Positions 49,183 to 59,376 of a stretch of 64,000 nt of DNA are shown here, in pieces (within the stretch, counting starts at the first letter, position 1; each line of letters starts with the position of its first letter). A program made the translations under genes and the position numbers. The notes under the pieces were generated by a model, which did not search any database, was not told the DNA's origin, and was given only the letters and a program-made list of their open reading frames with translations. The DNA lies in NCBI GenBank assembly GCA_030849075.1, contig JASAOO010003563.1, forward strand, positions 124,001 to 188,000, read 5' to 3'. The stretch comes from Zelonia costaricensis (Eukaryota > Euglenozoa > Kinetoplastea > Trypanosomatida > Trypanosomatidae).

Positions 49183-50946
49183 ATGTCTGGGGACGGCGTT
49201 GAGGACAGCGTCTATGTAAACTACTTCGGCGTGGATGGCGAGGCGGCCATGCTGGCGTGCGACATGTACGGCCTCCTGCCCGAGAACCTCCTGTACCAGC
49301 CCAAGAGCTACTTCATCCAGACAGGCGACGAGACGGAGCAAATCGTGCTCGTGCGGTACACGATGTGCGAGCGCAGTCGGCAGGGCACCTTCCGCACCTT
49401 ACTCGGCGCCAAGGCAAAGCTGCTGAGGGAGGGCAAGGTCAAGGCGTTGTGGAAGGAGCGCTGCGCCACGCTGCCAGACGCCCCGCGGTGCCCGCGCTTC
49501 AGCGAGGCGCAGCTGCGCGATGCAGCCGGGACGTTCGACACGGACAGCGAAAGCGACGACGAGCGGAGGCTGGACGAGCGCGGCATGCTGAAGCCACCGC
49601 CGCCGCTGAAGCCGCAACAGCCGCCGCCGCCGCAGCAGCAGCAGCAGCACAAGACCTCGTCTGCACCACCGGCCTCTCCCTTCGCCGCCGCAGAAGTCGG
49701 TGAGACGTCTCTCGGCATCGACGGGCACTCCGAGGTCGACTCGGCTGGCGCCGCTGCGGCGACGAGCGCAGAGGCGTCACCCGGTGCACTGCGTACGCCG
49801 GTGAGCGGTGACACCCCGCCGCCGCTGCGCACACCGTCGTCGCAGCACAAGGAGGGCAGTGACGGCACCCGCAGCGATGGCGGCACCGCGGTGAGCGGCA
49901 CGGTCGATGACTGGCGCCGCATTCACGCGCTCGAGAAGCTCGTGATCCCGCGGCCGCGCAAGAAGATCACCAAGGCCCCGCGCATCCCCCAAGCGTACTT
50001 CCCCCGCACGCACGACACGCTCGCCAAGGAGGAGCAGGAGCTGACCGAGACGCAGAGGAGTCTCGCGCAGTACTCCAGCAAGACGTCGCGCCGCCTTCAC
50101 GCGAAGCTGAGGGCGCGGCAGAGCGTCGACTCCGCCGCTGAGCGAAGTGCCGCCTTTCTACCGCTAACGAGCTCCGCACAGACCGGCAACGCCGCGCCCG
50201 GCGCGGGGCCCGTGGCGAGGGGGACAACGGCGACTGCCAGTGGTGCACCGACCACGGCACTGGCGCCCGCAGTTGCCCCGTTGAACCCGCTGCAGATGGC
50301 GGAGGAGCGCAACCGGCGCGAGGTCGCGGCGATGAGTCGGGTGGCGCAGCAGCAGCTGCGGCAGTTTGGGCTGAGCTACGATCAGGGCCGCGCCTTTGAC
50401 GAAGAGATGGAGATGGTGCCGACCCTCGGCACGCTGGAGCACATGCTCAAGTACCAGAAGTCCATCGGCATGACACCCGAGTTCGACGACCGACTGCAGA
50501 CCTTCCTGGACGGCGAGGACGCGCGTGAGGCGATGCGGCAGGAGATGCGGGATGCGGAGTGGGAGCGGGCCCGCGCCGTTGAAGCGCGCGACCTGCACGC
50601 CCGCGAGGTACTGCAGCACGAGCACGAGCGCTTGAAGGGGGTGGCGGCGGAGGCGAACCGCACGCAGCGGTTCATCACGGATGGGAAGCAGGCGGCGGCC
50701 CAGCGCCATCAGGCGGCGCACCTCAACAAGGTGCTCCGCCGCACCGCACTGCGACGTGCGAAGGCGGACATGTACATCGAGGCGAAGCGCGCCGCTGCCA
50801 GCATGTCCCGCTACAACCACGATCAGCAAGAGGTGTACCGCCGGCAGCTGCGTGAGGACCTCCGTGAGAGGCAGTTTCGCAACGACTTCGCCGACGACTA
50901 CTTCGACGAGGACGTGAGCGACAACGCCGAAAGCCTGCCCCGGTGA
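49183..50946 (+). CDS. Hypothetical protein with helical C-terminus
   Basis: 587 residues from ATG 49183. The first 110 residues look ordered (VYVNYFGVDGEAAMLACDMY, then LLYQPKSYFIQTGDE). A Pro/Gln-rich low-complexity stretch is at about residues 138-156, followed by a Ser/Thr/Ala-rich linker. A conserved-looking segment PRIPQAYFPRTHDTLAKEEQ (about 265-285) begins the second half. From about residue 445 to the end the protein is strongly charged and helical, rich in Arg, Glu and Ala, and ends in an acidic tail (FADDYFDEDVSD). I recognise no family. It lies between the WLM protease and the PPPDE-PUL gene, but that gives no evidence of shared function. Confidence 0.8.
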   Translation: MSGDGVEDSVYVNYFGVDGEAAMLACDMYGLLPENLLYQPKSYFIQTGDETEQIVLVRYTMCERSRQGTFRTLLGAKAKLLREGKVKALWKERCATLPDAPRCPRFSEAQLRDAAGTFDTDSESDDERRLDERGMLKPPPPLKPQQPPPPQQQQQHKTSSAPPASPFAAAEVGETSLGIDGHSEVDSAGAAAATSAEASPGALRTPVSGDTPPPLRTPSSQHKEGSDGTRSDGGTAVSGTVDDWRRIHALEKLVIPRPRKKITKAPRIPQAYFPRTHDTLAKEEQELTETQRSLAQYSSKTSRRLHAKLRARQSVDSAAERSAAFLPLTSSAQTGNAAPGAGPVARGTTATASGAPTTALAPAVAPLNPLQMAEERNRREVAAMSRVAQQQLRQFGLSYDQGRAFDEEMEMVPTLGTLEHMLKYQKSIGMTPEFDDRLQTFLDGEDAREAMRQEMRDAEWERARAVEARDLHAREVLQHEHERLKGVAAEANRTQRFITDGKQAAAQRHQAAHLNKVLRRTALRRAKADMYIEAKRAAASMSRYNHDQQEVYRRQLREDLRERQFRNDFADDYFDEDVSDNAESLPR

Positions 50947-52017
50947 GGTGGGTGCGGGCTCCTGGTTGTGACAAGGAGAGAAGGAGCGCCGCGTGCGCTG
51001 TTCGTGGTGCTTCTCCGTCACGGCTATCGACCATCTCTGTTGCCCGTTCTTCTTGTTTTTTTTTCTTGTTTTGCACGTTTGGGTGCAACCAGTTTTTTTT
51101 TTTCTGTGATGTACATCAGCCACTCCACCTTCTTTTTGTGGTTTTCCTTTTTTCCTGTTGTTGTTGTTCGTTGTTATGGACGGAGGCATGCGGCAACTCT
51201 CATTTTTTTTTTGTTCCTCTTGAGGGTTTGAATGACGCCGCGGCACAGGCATCCTTTGCACTGGGGTGCACGGTGCAGCTCGACACGCGGGAGTGGATAG
51301 GGGGGAGGGGGCGGCGACATGATTGAGGGAAGGAGGGGGGGGTTCAAGGCATGCAACACAGGAAGAGAAACACGCTGAGCTCTCCGTCCTCTCAACACTG
51401 CGCCGGCCCGTTCTCTCCTCCCCCCCCCGCCGCCCTTCCCCCTGTCTGACATCACCTCTCCGTGGAAGCTCGACCCTTGGCCTGTTGAGACCCGTGTAAG
51501 GACACTGACTTCCTCTCTCCACCCGCTCCCTCACTCCCCACTGCGGAGCAATACCAAAAAAACGGCAGAAGGAAAGCACAGACACGGCGGTGTGCACGCG
51601 GAGGCAATCCACTGCGTTGCTGACCCACAGTGCCACACCCCATCTTCCCCGCTGCCCGCAGCACAAAGGGCACAGCGTTGGCACTTCGCCCTCCTCGACA
51701 CCTCAACTCTGACTCTCTCTCTCTGACTGGCCTCTTCCTTTTTCTTTCACTCCTTCACTTGTGCGGGTTCACGTCTCCGCCGTTACCATAAACTCGACGC
51801 CGCACCGCCACCGCCGCCGACTGCGGGTCAGCGCGACAGTACATCACCCAACACGCCTGCGCCGTGCAGCAAAAGGGCAGCACTGTGCTCCCTCTCTCAA
51901 AGAGCTTCATTGCACATCGGATTCTCTGCGGCCCCCTCCCTTGCCATCAGAACACCACTTAAGAAAGAAAAAAAGAAGCTCTCAGCTCGCCCCCGGCGGC
52001 CGTCCGCATGCGTGAAC
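50947..52017 (+). other. Intergenic region / UTRs
   Basis: No gene seen. T runs at 51056-51063, 51092-51101 and 51202-51211 mark the 3' UTR. C/T tract 51704-51760 precedes AG at 51830-51831, the likely acceptor for the PPPDE-PUL gene. Confidence 0.55.
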
Positions 52018-53916
52018 ATGACCGACACCACGGCACGCACTGGAACCCCGGCCACCTCTCTCGACCACGCCCTATATGAAAAGGTGGAGCACGCAGAGGT
52101 GCTGCCGGAGTCGGAGAATGTGCTGCGGCCCACAAGGAATGTGCCCACGCCGCAGCGCCGGCCCCGGGAAACCCGCCTGCGACTCACCGTAAACAGCGAT
52201 GCCGTCGAGGACGAGGCAGACGTTCTCCCCCTCCCGCCGCTGCTCATGACAGAGACGGCGGCCCCGGGACACCGCAGCGGCCTCGCCGCCCCGGAGCCAT
52301 CGCGGCAGCTCTCCGTGACCTGCATCGCCGTCGAGGGCCCCAGTCCCGAGCCACCCACGCTGCGCAAGACGAGTGGGCGACTCTCCATGAGCCGCGTCGC
52401 CGCACTGCGACCCCCGAACGACGCGTCCGTGCCCGGGGCGGCGGTGCGGGACGGCCTCAGCTTCGTGCTCGACCGATGCACCCCAGTGGACCGAGCCACA
52501 CCGGTCGAGTTGCACACGTACGACCTCTCGCACGGGTACCTGAAGCAGTGCAGCAAGGAGCTGGTCGGTATCGAGACGCCGGGTGTCTACCATTCTGCCA
52601 TCGTCTGCTACGGCATGGAGATCTACTTCGAGGGGGGCATCGGCGTCGCCGCCGCCGGGCGCACCCACTTCGGCGACAAGTACCGCACGCACCGCCTCGG
52701 TGTCACGACCAAGTCGGCCACGGAGCTCCTCCGCTGGATCGCCGTGCGGGCGCTGCATGTCAACCAAATCCACGACTACCACCCGGTGCGACACAACTGC
52801 CACCACTTCACCGGCGAGGCCGCGCACTTCCTGCTCGGCGACGCAGGTGCCATTCCGCGGTATCTCTTCACCACCGTTGACGAACTCGTGCGGTCGGAGG
52901 TGGGCGGCGCCGTCGCGGAGCTATTGACGATCACGACGCACGGGATTCAGAGCGCGGTGGCGCGGCAGATGCGCTCCCGCACGGTGGAGCGGCAGTGCAG
53001 CGTCGACATGCAGCTCAGCGCATCGACGGCGTGCGGCGTCATGGCGCTGCCGCCGACCGCGGCCGTGCTCTTCCGCGCTGGCGACGTGCACCTGGCCAAG
53101 CGCCTGCTGCAGGGCCTCACACCCTACGTCGCGGCGCTGGTGAAGCAGAAGCGCATGAAGCCGGCCGCGCTCACAGTGCTGGCCGAGATGGTGCACGCGG
53201 TGACCGACGGCACGGACAGCATCGCACCGACCCTCGTGCTCAACTACGTGCAGATGGTGAGCGAAGCCCTCCTGAGCAGCCCGATGGCGGTGTGGGGCTC
53301 CATCTTCAACGGCCTGCGCGTCGCCGTGCTGCACAAGCTCTGCCTCCTTCAGTGCGTCTTCGACCGGCGGCTCATGTCCATCCTCATGCTCGCCGCACGC
53401 GACTTCCCACGGCTCCTGCCGGATGGCCGGGTGGCGTTCCTGCGGGTGCTGTGCAACTTTGCCTGCAGCGTCCACGGCGCCATCGTCTACAGCGACTACC
53501 GCTACCGCGACTCGTGCGTGGCTGTCGTGGGGCTCGGTCTCATGGACAGCAGCAGCACCGTCGTCTACACGGCAGCTTGTCTGGCGCTGAACCTCTCCAT
53601 CGGCATCGTCACGACGTGCAGCCCGACCCTGAAGCGCGACATGGCGCAGTTCACCGACGAGCATCACGCCCTGCGCCTGGTGACGCTGCTTCTGTACAAC
53701 CTGCGCCGCCGCAGTGCCGAGGCGCTGCCGGAGCCGTCCTTCAACATGCTGCTCCTCGCCCTCTACCGCCTCGCCTCCAGCAACGGCACCGCGCTGGACT
53801 ACGTCGTCACGCACACCTTCAAACCGCGCTACAGTGAGCTGCTCGACCGGTCCGCCTCCAACGAGAGCCGTGCGCTTGTGTGCCTGCTCAAGACCCTTGA
53901 AGACCTCTACAGATGA
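52018..53916 (+). CDS. PPPDE (DeSI-like) isopeptidase fused to a PUL-like domain
   Basis: 632 residues from ATG 52018; open codons upstream to 51910 lack ATG. A disordered N-terminus of about 160 residues comes first. The PPPDE papain-fold domain (about 162-300) starts VELHTYDLSHGYLKQCSKEL. Catalytic His192 sits in YHSAIVCYGMEIYFEGG, and catalytic Cys261 in HNCHHFTGEAAHFLLG. The 69-residue gap between them matches DeSI-1. PPPDE enzymes remove SUMO or ubiquitin. The C-terminal part (about 345-630) is all-helical and resembles the PUL domain (LRVLCNFACSVHG, then AACLALNLSIG). PUL domains are Cdc48/p97-binding armadillo folds. Both active residues are present, so an active isopeptidase tied to Cdc48 is a reasonable inference. 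Confidence 0.85.
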   Translation: MTDTTARTGTPATSLDHALYEKVEHAEVLPESENVLRPTRNVPTPQRRPRETRLRLTVNSDAVEDEADVLPLPPLLMTETAAPGHRSGLAAPEPSRQLSVTCIAVEGPSPEPPTLRKTSGRLSMSRVAALRPPNDASVPGAAVRDGLSFVLDRCTPVDRATPVELHTYDLSHGYLKQCSKELVGIETPGVYHSAIVCYGMEIYFEGGIGVAAAGRTHFGDKYRTHRLGVTTKSATELLRWIAVRALHVNQIHDYHPVRHNCHHFTGEAAHFLLGDAGAIPRYLFTTVDELVRSEVGGAVAELLTITTHGIQSAVARQMRSRTVERQCSVDMQLSASTACGVMALPPTAAVLFRAGDVHLAKRLLQGLTPYVAALVKQKRMKPAALTVLAEMVHAVTDGTDSIAPTLVLNYVQMVSEALLSSPMAVWGSIFNGLRVAVLHKLCLLQCVFDRRLMSILMLAARDFPRLLPDGRVAFLRVLCNFACSVHGAIVYSDYRYRDSCVAVVGLGLMDSSSTVVYTAACLALNLSIGIVTTCSPTLKRDMAQFTDEHHALRLVTLLLYNLRRRSAEALPEPSFNMLLLALYRLASSNGTALDYVVTHTFKPRYSELLDRSASNESRALVCLLKTLEDLYR

Positions 53917-54696
53917 CGCGCGCACGCCAAGGCGAGGAGGGGGGGGGGGTGGAGGGCTGGAGTCTGGTTGGAGTCGGGGGTGTAGACGAGAGCTTCCCGG
54001 GGGAGCCTTTTGTGTGTGTGTGTGTGTGTGTGTGTTGATGTGTTGATATGGCTGTCTACTATTGGACTGTGTATTCGTGGGCCTTTTTTCACAGAAGCCC
54101 TCCTTTGCCGCTCTCCTGAAGTGGCACCTCGTGTCACGCATTCTCCTACCCTTCCCCTACCTCTCCTGAATAACGAAGCGCAACACACACACAAAGACGA
54201 TGACAGTGAAGGGGCGGGGCCAATACGCCGAGCTCTTTTTTGTCCGTTTGTTTCCGAGTGGGCGTGTGCGTGTGTGCGGTAGCCGAAGTGAAGGTGCTGC
54301 GCTGGTGCAGGGCAGGCGAACACCACCTGGTGCATCACGAAATTACGGGCGAACGACGCCTGGGTCACCACAAACTTGCTGCTGGCCTATTCCCTCGCCC
54401 TCTCTGCCCAACCCTCTGTGTCGCTCTCGGTCTCGCTCTCGCTCTCTGCGGCTCACGAATCCCCCACGCTGTCGCCTGATGCCCCAGGTACCTATTCTCT
54501 TCTCCTTTCCCGGTGCGGCCAACCACGACCCCTTCCTCTCCCTTGTGCGTCGTCTCCAACACACCCACGCACGGACACAGGAAAGCTCGTTGCCCCACCT
54601 TGGGAGTGTCGACCAGGCACTTCGCCGCCAGCTAGCTAGTTCTCTTTTTGTTCTACTTCCGGACAACCGCTGCTCGGCTCCTCCTCGGCGTGCCCG
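53917..54696 (+). other. Intergenic region / UTRs
   Basis: No gene seen. TG repeat at 54011-54035 in the 3' UTR; pyrimidine-rich DNA from about 54376 to 54470 and 54523-54560 precedes CPSF160. No AG occurs in the last roughly 55 bases before the ATG, so the acceptor must lie at or before about 54640. Confidence 0.55.
54011..54035 (+). repeat. (TG)n microsatellite
   Basis: About 25 bases of TG dinucleotide, shortly after the PPPDE-PUL stop codon. Confidence 0.93.
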
Positions 54697-57600
54697 ATGT
54701 TGCACACGGCGGTGGCGCCGTCGCTGCCGGCGTCGGTTGTGACGCACACCGTCTCCGGCTACTTCCTTCCTGACTCCCTTGCCGCGCAGAGGACGAAGGA
54801 GGTGGTGGCGATTCGACAGAACCACCTCACCCTCTACCGCGCGCGAGCACCTGCGTCTACGCGTGTCAGCAGCGCAGGCAGCGGGGCTGCGGCTGGGGCG
54901 CTGGAGCAGCTGGGGCAGGTGGCAGAGAACTCACTGCATGCCCCGCCGCTTGCCGCCGCGACGTGCCGCCCGTTCCGGGCCCCGGCGGACATCTTGGTGC
55001 TCCTCTTCGACGACTTTCACGTCTCCTTCTTACAGTACAACCCCGCTACCGTTCAGTTCGACACCGTCGCGCTGGTGCAACTCGATGACCGGCAGCTCAG
55101 CCTCGACCGCTGCCCGCTCGACGCGATGCTGCGGGTGGACAAGTCCGGCAGCTACGTCGCCGTCCTCGCCAAGCGCAGCGACCTCTTCTTTTTCCCGGTG
55201 GTCGAGATGCTGGACGAGCAGGCCATGGCGCACGCGCAGGCCGGGGGCGCTGCGGGTGACGCGGCGAGCTCGGCTCTCGACGCCGCCACCGCGGCCGGTG
55301 CAGGGGGCAATGAAGAGGCGGCCGTGACCACATCAGCGGCTGCAGCGGTGGCAACGGCGGCGGTAGCCCCGAAGCCCACCGTCGCCCTCAACGCCTGGGG
55401 CGACGAGGACGACGAGGACGACGATGAGGAGAAGACGAAGCAGCACGAACAGGACGGCACGGCGGCGCAGCAGACGCCCAGTCCCGCACCCGCGGCCCCC
55501 ACGATAGCGGCCACTGCATCTGTCCCAGTTCCTGGAACCGCTTCGCCAATCAAGGTGACGCAGCTGGGCGGCAGCGCCCTCCTGCTGCGCGTCGGCACCG
55601 TGACGCACTGGCGCCTGCAGGACGTCAAGACGACGCTGCGCAACATCCGCGACGTGCAGTTCGTGGAGTCTCCGGGTGAGCCGCTGATGGCGTTCCTCTT
55701 CGAGAAACAGCCGACGTGGGCCGGCCGTGTTCGGCTGCTCGAGTGGCGCAGCAAGACAATTGAGTCGCACATGCTGACGTGCTCGATTGAGTGGATGAAG
55801 ATGACACTCGCCAACTCGGCGGCCCCGCACATGCTGTCGCTGAGTGAGGTGGACGGGCTTCCGTACGACGCCACAAGCATCACCCCACTGCCGGCCTTCC
55901 AGGATGTGCCGTCGGCAGTGCTGTGTGTAAGCCGCAACATGCTCGTGCACGTGAGCACCAAGAGCGGCTACGGTGTCTACATCAACGCCACGGGGGAGGA
56001 GCAGGTGCGCAACTTGAAGTCCTCAGCCGTCAGCTTCGAAGCAGTGCAGTGGCGCAACGCCTCACAGGCCGCCTCCACAGACCTCGTGAAGGTCAACTTG
56101 AGCTTCGCCAACGCGACGTCGGTGCTCGTGTCCCAGCCCGGGGCGACCGCGCCCACCGCCGGCGCTGTTGGCGGCGGCGGCGGCGCTTTCAGCCAGCGCC
56201 TCCTGGTCATGACAGAGGGCGACGGCACCGTCGTTGAAGTGCACTTGCAGAGCCACGGCTACACCGTCGGCGCCATCAGCGCAGAAATCGTCATGACCGG
56301 CTGCTTCTGCGCCTCCTACGCCGCGGTCGACACCACGCGCTTCTTCCTTGGCGCCATGAACGGCGACTCCCGCCTTATCACGAGCACCCCACGCGAGCCC
56401 TGCGTGGTGGTGCAGAAGTTCGTTGGCATCGGCCCGGTGCGCGACGTGGACATCGCCGACACCACGACGACAACGGCAGCAGCGGCAGACGCCGAGACGC
56501 TCGACCCGACGGTCGAGGCCTCCCCGTACGCAGACCTGTACCGCAGCATCGAGCTGGAGGCGGAGCCGAGCATGACGCCAGCACAGCGCCGCGCTGTCAT
56601 GGACCTTGCCGTCTGCTCGGGCAGCGGCTCGGCCGGCAGCCTTGCCGTGCTGCGCCGCTCGATTCGCAGCCGTGTCGTGCGGCAGGAGGAGCTCAACGCC
56701 GTGTCCGTCTTCTTCCTCGACCCGGCCACAGCTGGAGCTGGTGGGGCGGGAGGCGACGGCGTCGCTCGCAAGCGGCCGCGCGCGGGGGAGGAGCCGCACG
56801 TGGATGGCGGCGGCAACGGGGCCCCGTCTGCGGCGGGGGCGTCGTATCCGCACCTCTTCATCAGCGGCGCCAACTTCTCCATCCTTTTCGCCGTACGCAG
56901 CGACTCGGTGCAGCAGGTGCGCGGCGCCGCGCTCAACGTCACGACCCGCACGGTGTTTGCCGCCTACCTGGACTGGCTGCCGGCGCTGCTGCAGGTGACG
57001 GAGACGGAGCTGCGGCTGCTCGCCGCGGACGGCAAGCGGCGTCTTGCCTCAAGCGAGTTTCAGACTGTGCCGGCCATGCAGCGGGCCAGCAGCCAGGGGG
57101 CGGCTGCCAACCTCGCCCTCTCCGCCGCCGTCGTCCCGGCGCTACGCTGCGTGCTGGTGCGCTTCACTGACGGCCAGGTGCTCTCCTACGACCTCGCCAC
57201 TGAGCAGGGCGCGGCGACGCCCACGATGCCGCTGGAGAAGGTCACGGCTCTCGCCGCGTGGGGGGCGTCGGCGAAGTCGTCGTCATCGTCGCCGATGCCG
57301 CAGCGCCCGCACACGCTTGTTGTCATGCAAGAGATGGACCTCGTCGTGTACACCCTTCGCGCACCGCAGCAGCTGGAGCGGCTCTCAAGCTTCCCCAACT
57401 TTGCGCTGCTGCCCCCGTACGCGGTGGAGGGGGTGGAGACGCCGGTGGTGAAGCTGCGGGAGCGGCTGAACGCTGAGCCGCTGCCGACCGTGACGCACCT
57501 CTGCGTGTTTGACGACCACGAGGAGGCTGCAGTGTCTGCGGCGCCGACGGAGGCGACGCTGGTGATGGTGCTCTCGTCGGGGGAGCTCGTGACGTACCGC

Positions 57601-59376
57601 GTCGTGCCCGCCGACGCCTACGCGCCGCGGCGGTGTGTGAAGCAGGTGTACCACATCCTCGACCTGGCGCCGGAGGTGGACGTTGTGGAGTCCATCGAAG
57701 CCCGGAAGAGGCGTCTGGAGGAGGAGCGGGCGCACCTGGCCAGCATCACGCAGCAGATGCGGCACTGCAGCGAGCGCCTCGTACCGTTCACCGACTTGCA
57801 GAACCGCTACCGTGGCGTGTACGTGTGCGGGCAGACGCCGGTGTTCCTGGTGTACCACGCCGCGAGCAACCAGCTGGTCTGCACGCGCCACCACGCGACC
57901 AACGCCGTGCGCGGCTTCGCGCCGTTCCACTCGCGCCACGTGCAAGGCGGCTTCGTGTACTGCGGCGAGGGCTTTGTCCACTTCGCCACGATGCAGCCGT
58001 TCGGGGAGCTGCTGGGCAGCAGCGGGTGGTGGCTGGAGCGGGTGCGACTCGGCTGCACGCCCCATCACGTCGTGTACTCCGCGGCGGCCCACGGCTGTTT
58101 CGTCGTCGCCTCACGGCCGCAGCCCTTCGCACCGCGCAAGGCCCCGTTTGACGTGCATCTGCGCATGGTGGAGGACGAGGAGGGCAACCGCGTGCCGCAC
58201 GTGGTCGAGCCCGTCGCGCTGCCGCCGCTGCCCGCCACGACCGGTGCCCCTGTCCCGATCAACGACCGGTACGAGGTGCAGTTCTTCTCGACTCTCGACT
58301 GGCAGTGCACGGACCGCCTCCTGCTGGACCCGAACGAGAAGGTGCTGTCGGCGACGCTGCTTCAGGTGACGCGCGACACCACCATGGACGCGGCAAACCG
58401 CGGTGCGACGGCGCCGGTGTGCGCGTTAGCCACGGCGTACCCCCTCGGCGAGGACGTCACGACACGCGGCCGCGTTCTCCTACTCGCCACGTCGTTGCAG
58501 GGTGGCCGGGCGACGCAGCAGCTGCGCACGCTGCATGAGGAGCCGATGAAGGGTCCTGTCACGGCCATCACCAGCATCGGCGACGACTGCGTCGCAGTGG
58601 CGGTGGGCGGCACGGTGCGTGTCTACCGCTACGAGGCGGAAAAGAAGTCGATGGAGACGATGGCCATCTTGTACGCCGGCGCGTACGTGACGTGCTTGCG
58701 GGCGGTGCGCGACTACCTCGTCATCGGCGACCTCTGCCACTCCGTCCTCTTCGCCCGGTACAGCGCGGAGAACCACACCATCACCATCCTCGGCCGAGAC
58801 ACGAACACCGTCTCCGTCGTGACAAACGACGTGCTCTACCACGACACCCGCGTCGGCATCCTCGTCGCCGACGACGCGCGCAACTTGATCTGCATGACGT
58901 ACAAGCCCCGCGTGCGCGAGGAGTCGGGGAAGCCGGACAAGGTGCTTGAGTCGCTGCTGAGCGTCTCGGGCGAGTACCGGCTCGCTGGCGGGGCGCTGGT
59001 GAAGATGGTGCGCCTCCGTGCCGCCTCTGTGCAGTCCGGCAGTGTCGCGCTGTACGTGACCAACATGGGCGAGATCGGCTACCTCGTGCCAATGGGCGAC
59101 CAGACGAGCCGCACGGGACAGTGGGTGGTGCGACGCCTCCAGACGGAGGTGGCCCATGCCGCTGGTCTGCCGCCACGAATGTTTCTCAGCTTCCCGCAAG
59201 ACGACCCGCTGCGCTCCCTCAAGGGCGAGGAGTGGATGCTGCACGTGCCGCTGTTGGAGCAGCTCTACCGCCAGGACCTGCGCACGCGCAAGCTGATTGC
59301 CTCGGCGGCGCAGACGCAGCTGGAGCGTGTCATGAACGTCGGCGCGACCGTCTCGGCAGAGCTGGGTCTGATCTAA
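54697..59376 (+). CDS. CPSF160: Cleavage and polyadenylation specificity factor CPSF160 (CFT1)
   Basis: 1559 residues from ATG 54697, slightly longer than human CPSF160 (about 1440). The MMS1/CPSF-type beta-propellers fill the protein. The C-terminal CPSF_A propeller runs from about residue 1190, with YEVQFFSTLDWQ, VRDYLVIGDLCHSVLF and ILGRDTNTVSVVTNDVLYHD, to a helical end containing LEQLYRQDLRTRKLIASAAQ. Low-complexity inserts occur, notably an acidic one at about residues 232-290 and Gly/Ala-rich ones near 488-500 and 680-715. CPSF160 is the scaffold of the poly(A) signal recognition complex. In trypanosomatids the complex couples polyadenylation to trans-splicing of the downstream gene and is essential. 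Confidence 0.92.
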   Translation: MLHTAVAPSLPASVVTHTVSGYFLPDSLAAQRTKEVVAIRQNHLTLYRARAPASTRVSSAGSGAAAGALEQLGQVAENSLHAPPLAAATCRPFRAPADILVLLFDDFHVSFLQYNPATVQFDTVALVQLDDRQLSLDRCPLDAMLRVDKSGSYVAVLAKRSDLFFFPVVEMLDEQAMAHAQAGGAAGDAASSALDAATAAGAGGNEEAAVTTSAAAAVATAAVAPKPTVALNAWGDEDDEDDDEEKTKQHEQDGTAAQQTPSPAPAAPTIAATASVPVPGTASPIKVTQLGGSALLLRVGTVTHWRLQDVKTTLRNIRDVQFVESPGEPLMAFLFEKQPTWAGRVRLLEWRSKTIESHMLTCSIEWMKMTLANSAAPHMLSLSEVDGLPYDATSITPLPAFQDVPSAVLCVSRNMLVHVSTKSGYGVYINATGEEQVRNLKSSAVSFEAVQWRNASQAASTDLVKVNLSFANATSVLVSQPGATAPTAGAVGGGGGAFSQRLLVMTEGDGTVVEVHLQSHGYTVGAISAEIVMTGCFCASYAAVDTTRFFLGAMNGDSRLITSTPREPCVVVQKFVGIGPVRDVDIADTTTTTAAAADAETLDPTVEASPYADLYRSIELEAEPSMTPAQRRAVMDLAVCSGSGSAGSLAVLRRSIRSRVVRQEELNAVSVFFLDPATAGAGGAGGDGVARKRPRAGEEPHVDGGGNGAPSAAGASYPHLFISGANFSILFAVRSDSVQQVRGAALNVTTRTVFAAYLDWLPALLQVTETELRLLAADGKRRLASSEFQTVPAMQRASSQGAAANLALSAAVVPALRCVLVRFTDGQVLSYDLATEQGAATPTMPLEKVTALAAWGASAKSSSSSPMPQRPHTLVVMQEMDLVVYTLRAPQQLERLSSFPNFALLPPYAVEGVETPVVKLRERLNAEPLPTVTHLCVFDDHEEAAVSAAPTEATLVMVLSSGELVTYRVVPADAYAPRRCVKQVYHILDLAPEVDVVESIEARKRRLEEERAHLASITQQMRHCSERLVPFTDLQNRYRGVYVCGQTPVFLVYHAASNQLVCTRHHATNAVRGFAPFHSRHVQGGFVYCGEGFVHFATMQPFGELLGSSGWWLERVRLGCTPHHVVYSAAAHGCFVVASRPQPFAPRKAPFDVHLRMVEDEEGNRVPHVVEPVALPPLPATTGAPVPINDRYEVQFFSTLDWQCTDRLLLDPNEKVLSATLLQVTRDTTMDAANRGATAPVCALATAYPLGEDVTTRGRVLLLATSLQGGRATQQLRTLHEEPMKGPVTAITSIGDDCVAVAVGGTVRVYRYEAEKKSMETMAILYAGAYVTCLRAVRDYLVIGDLCHSVLFARYSAENHTITILGRDTNTVSVVTNDVLYHDTRVGILVADDARNLICMTYKPRVREESGKPDKVLESLLSVSGEYRLAGGALVKMVRLRAASVQSGSVALYVTNMGEIGYLVPMGDQTSRTGQWVVRRLQTEVAHAAGLPPRMFLSFPQDDPLRSLKGEEWMLHVPLLEQLYRQDLRTRKLIASAAQTQLERVMNVGATVSAELGLI

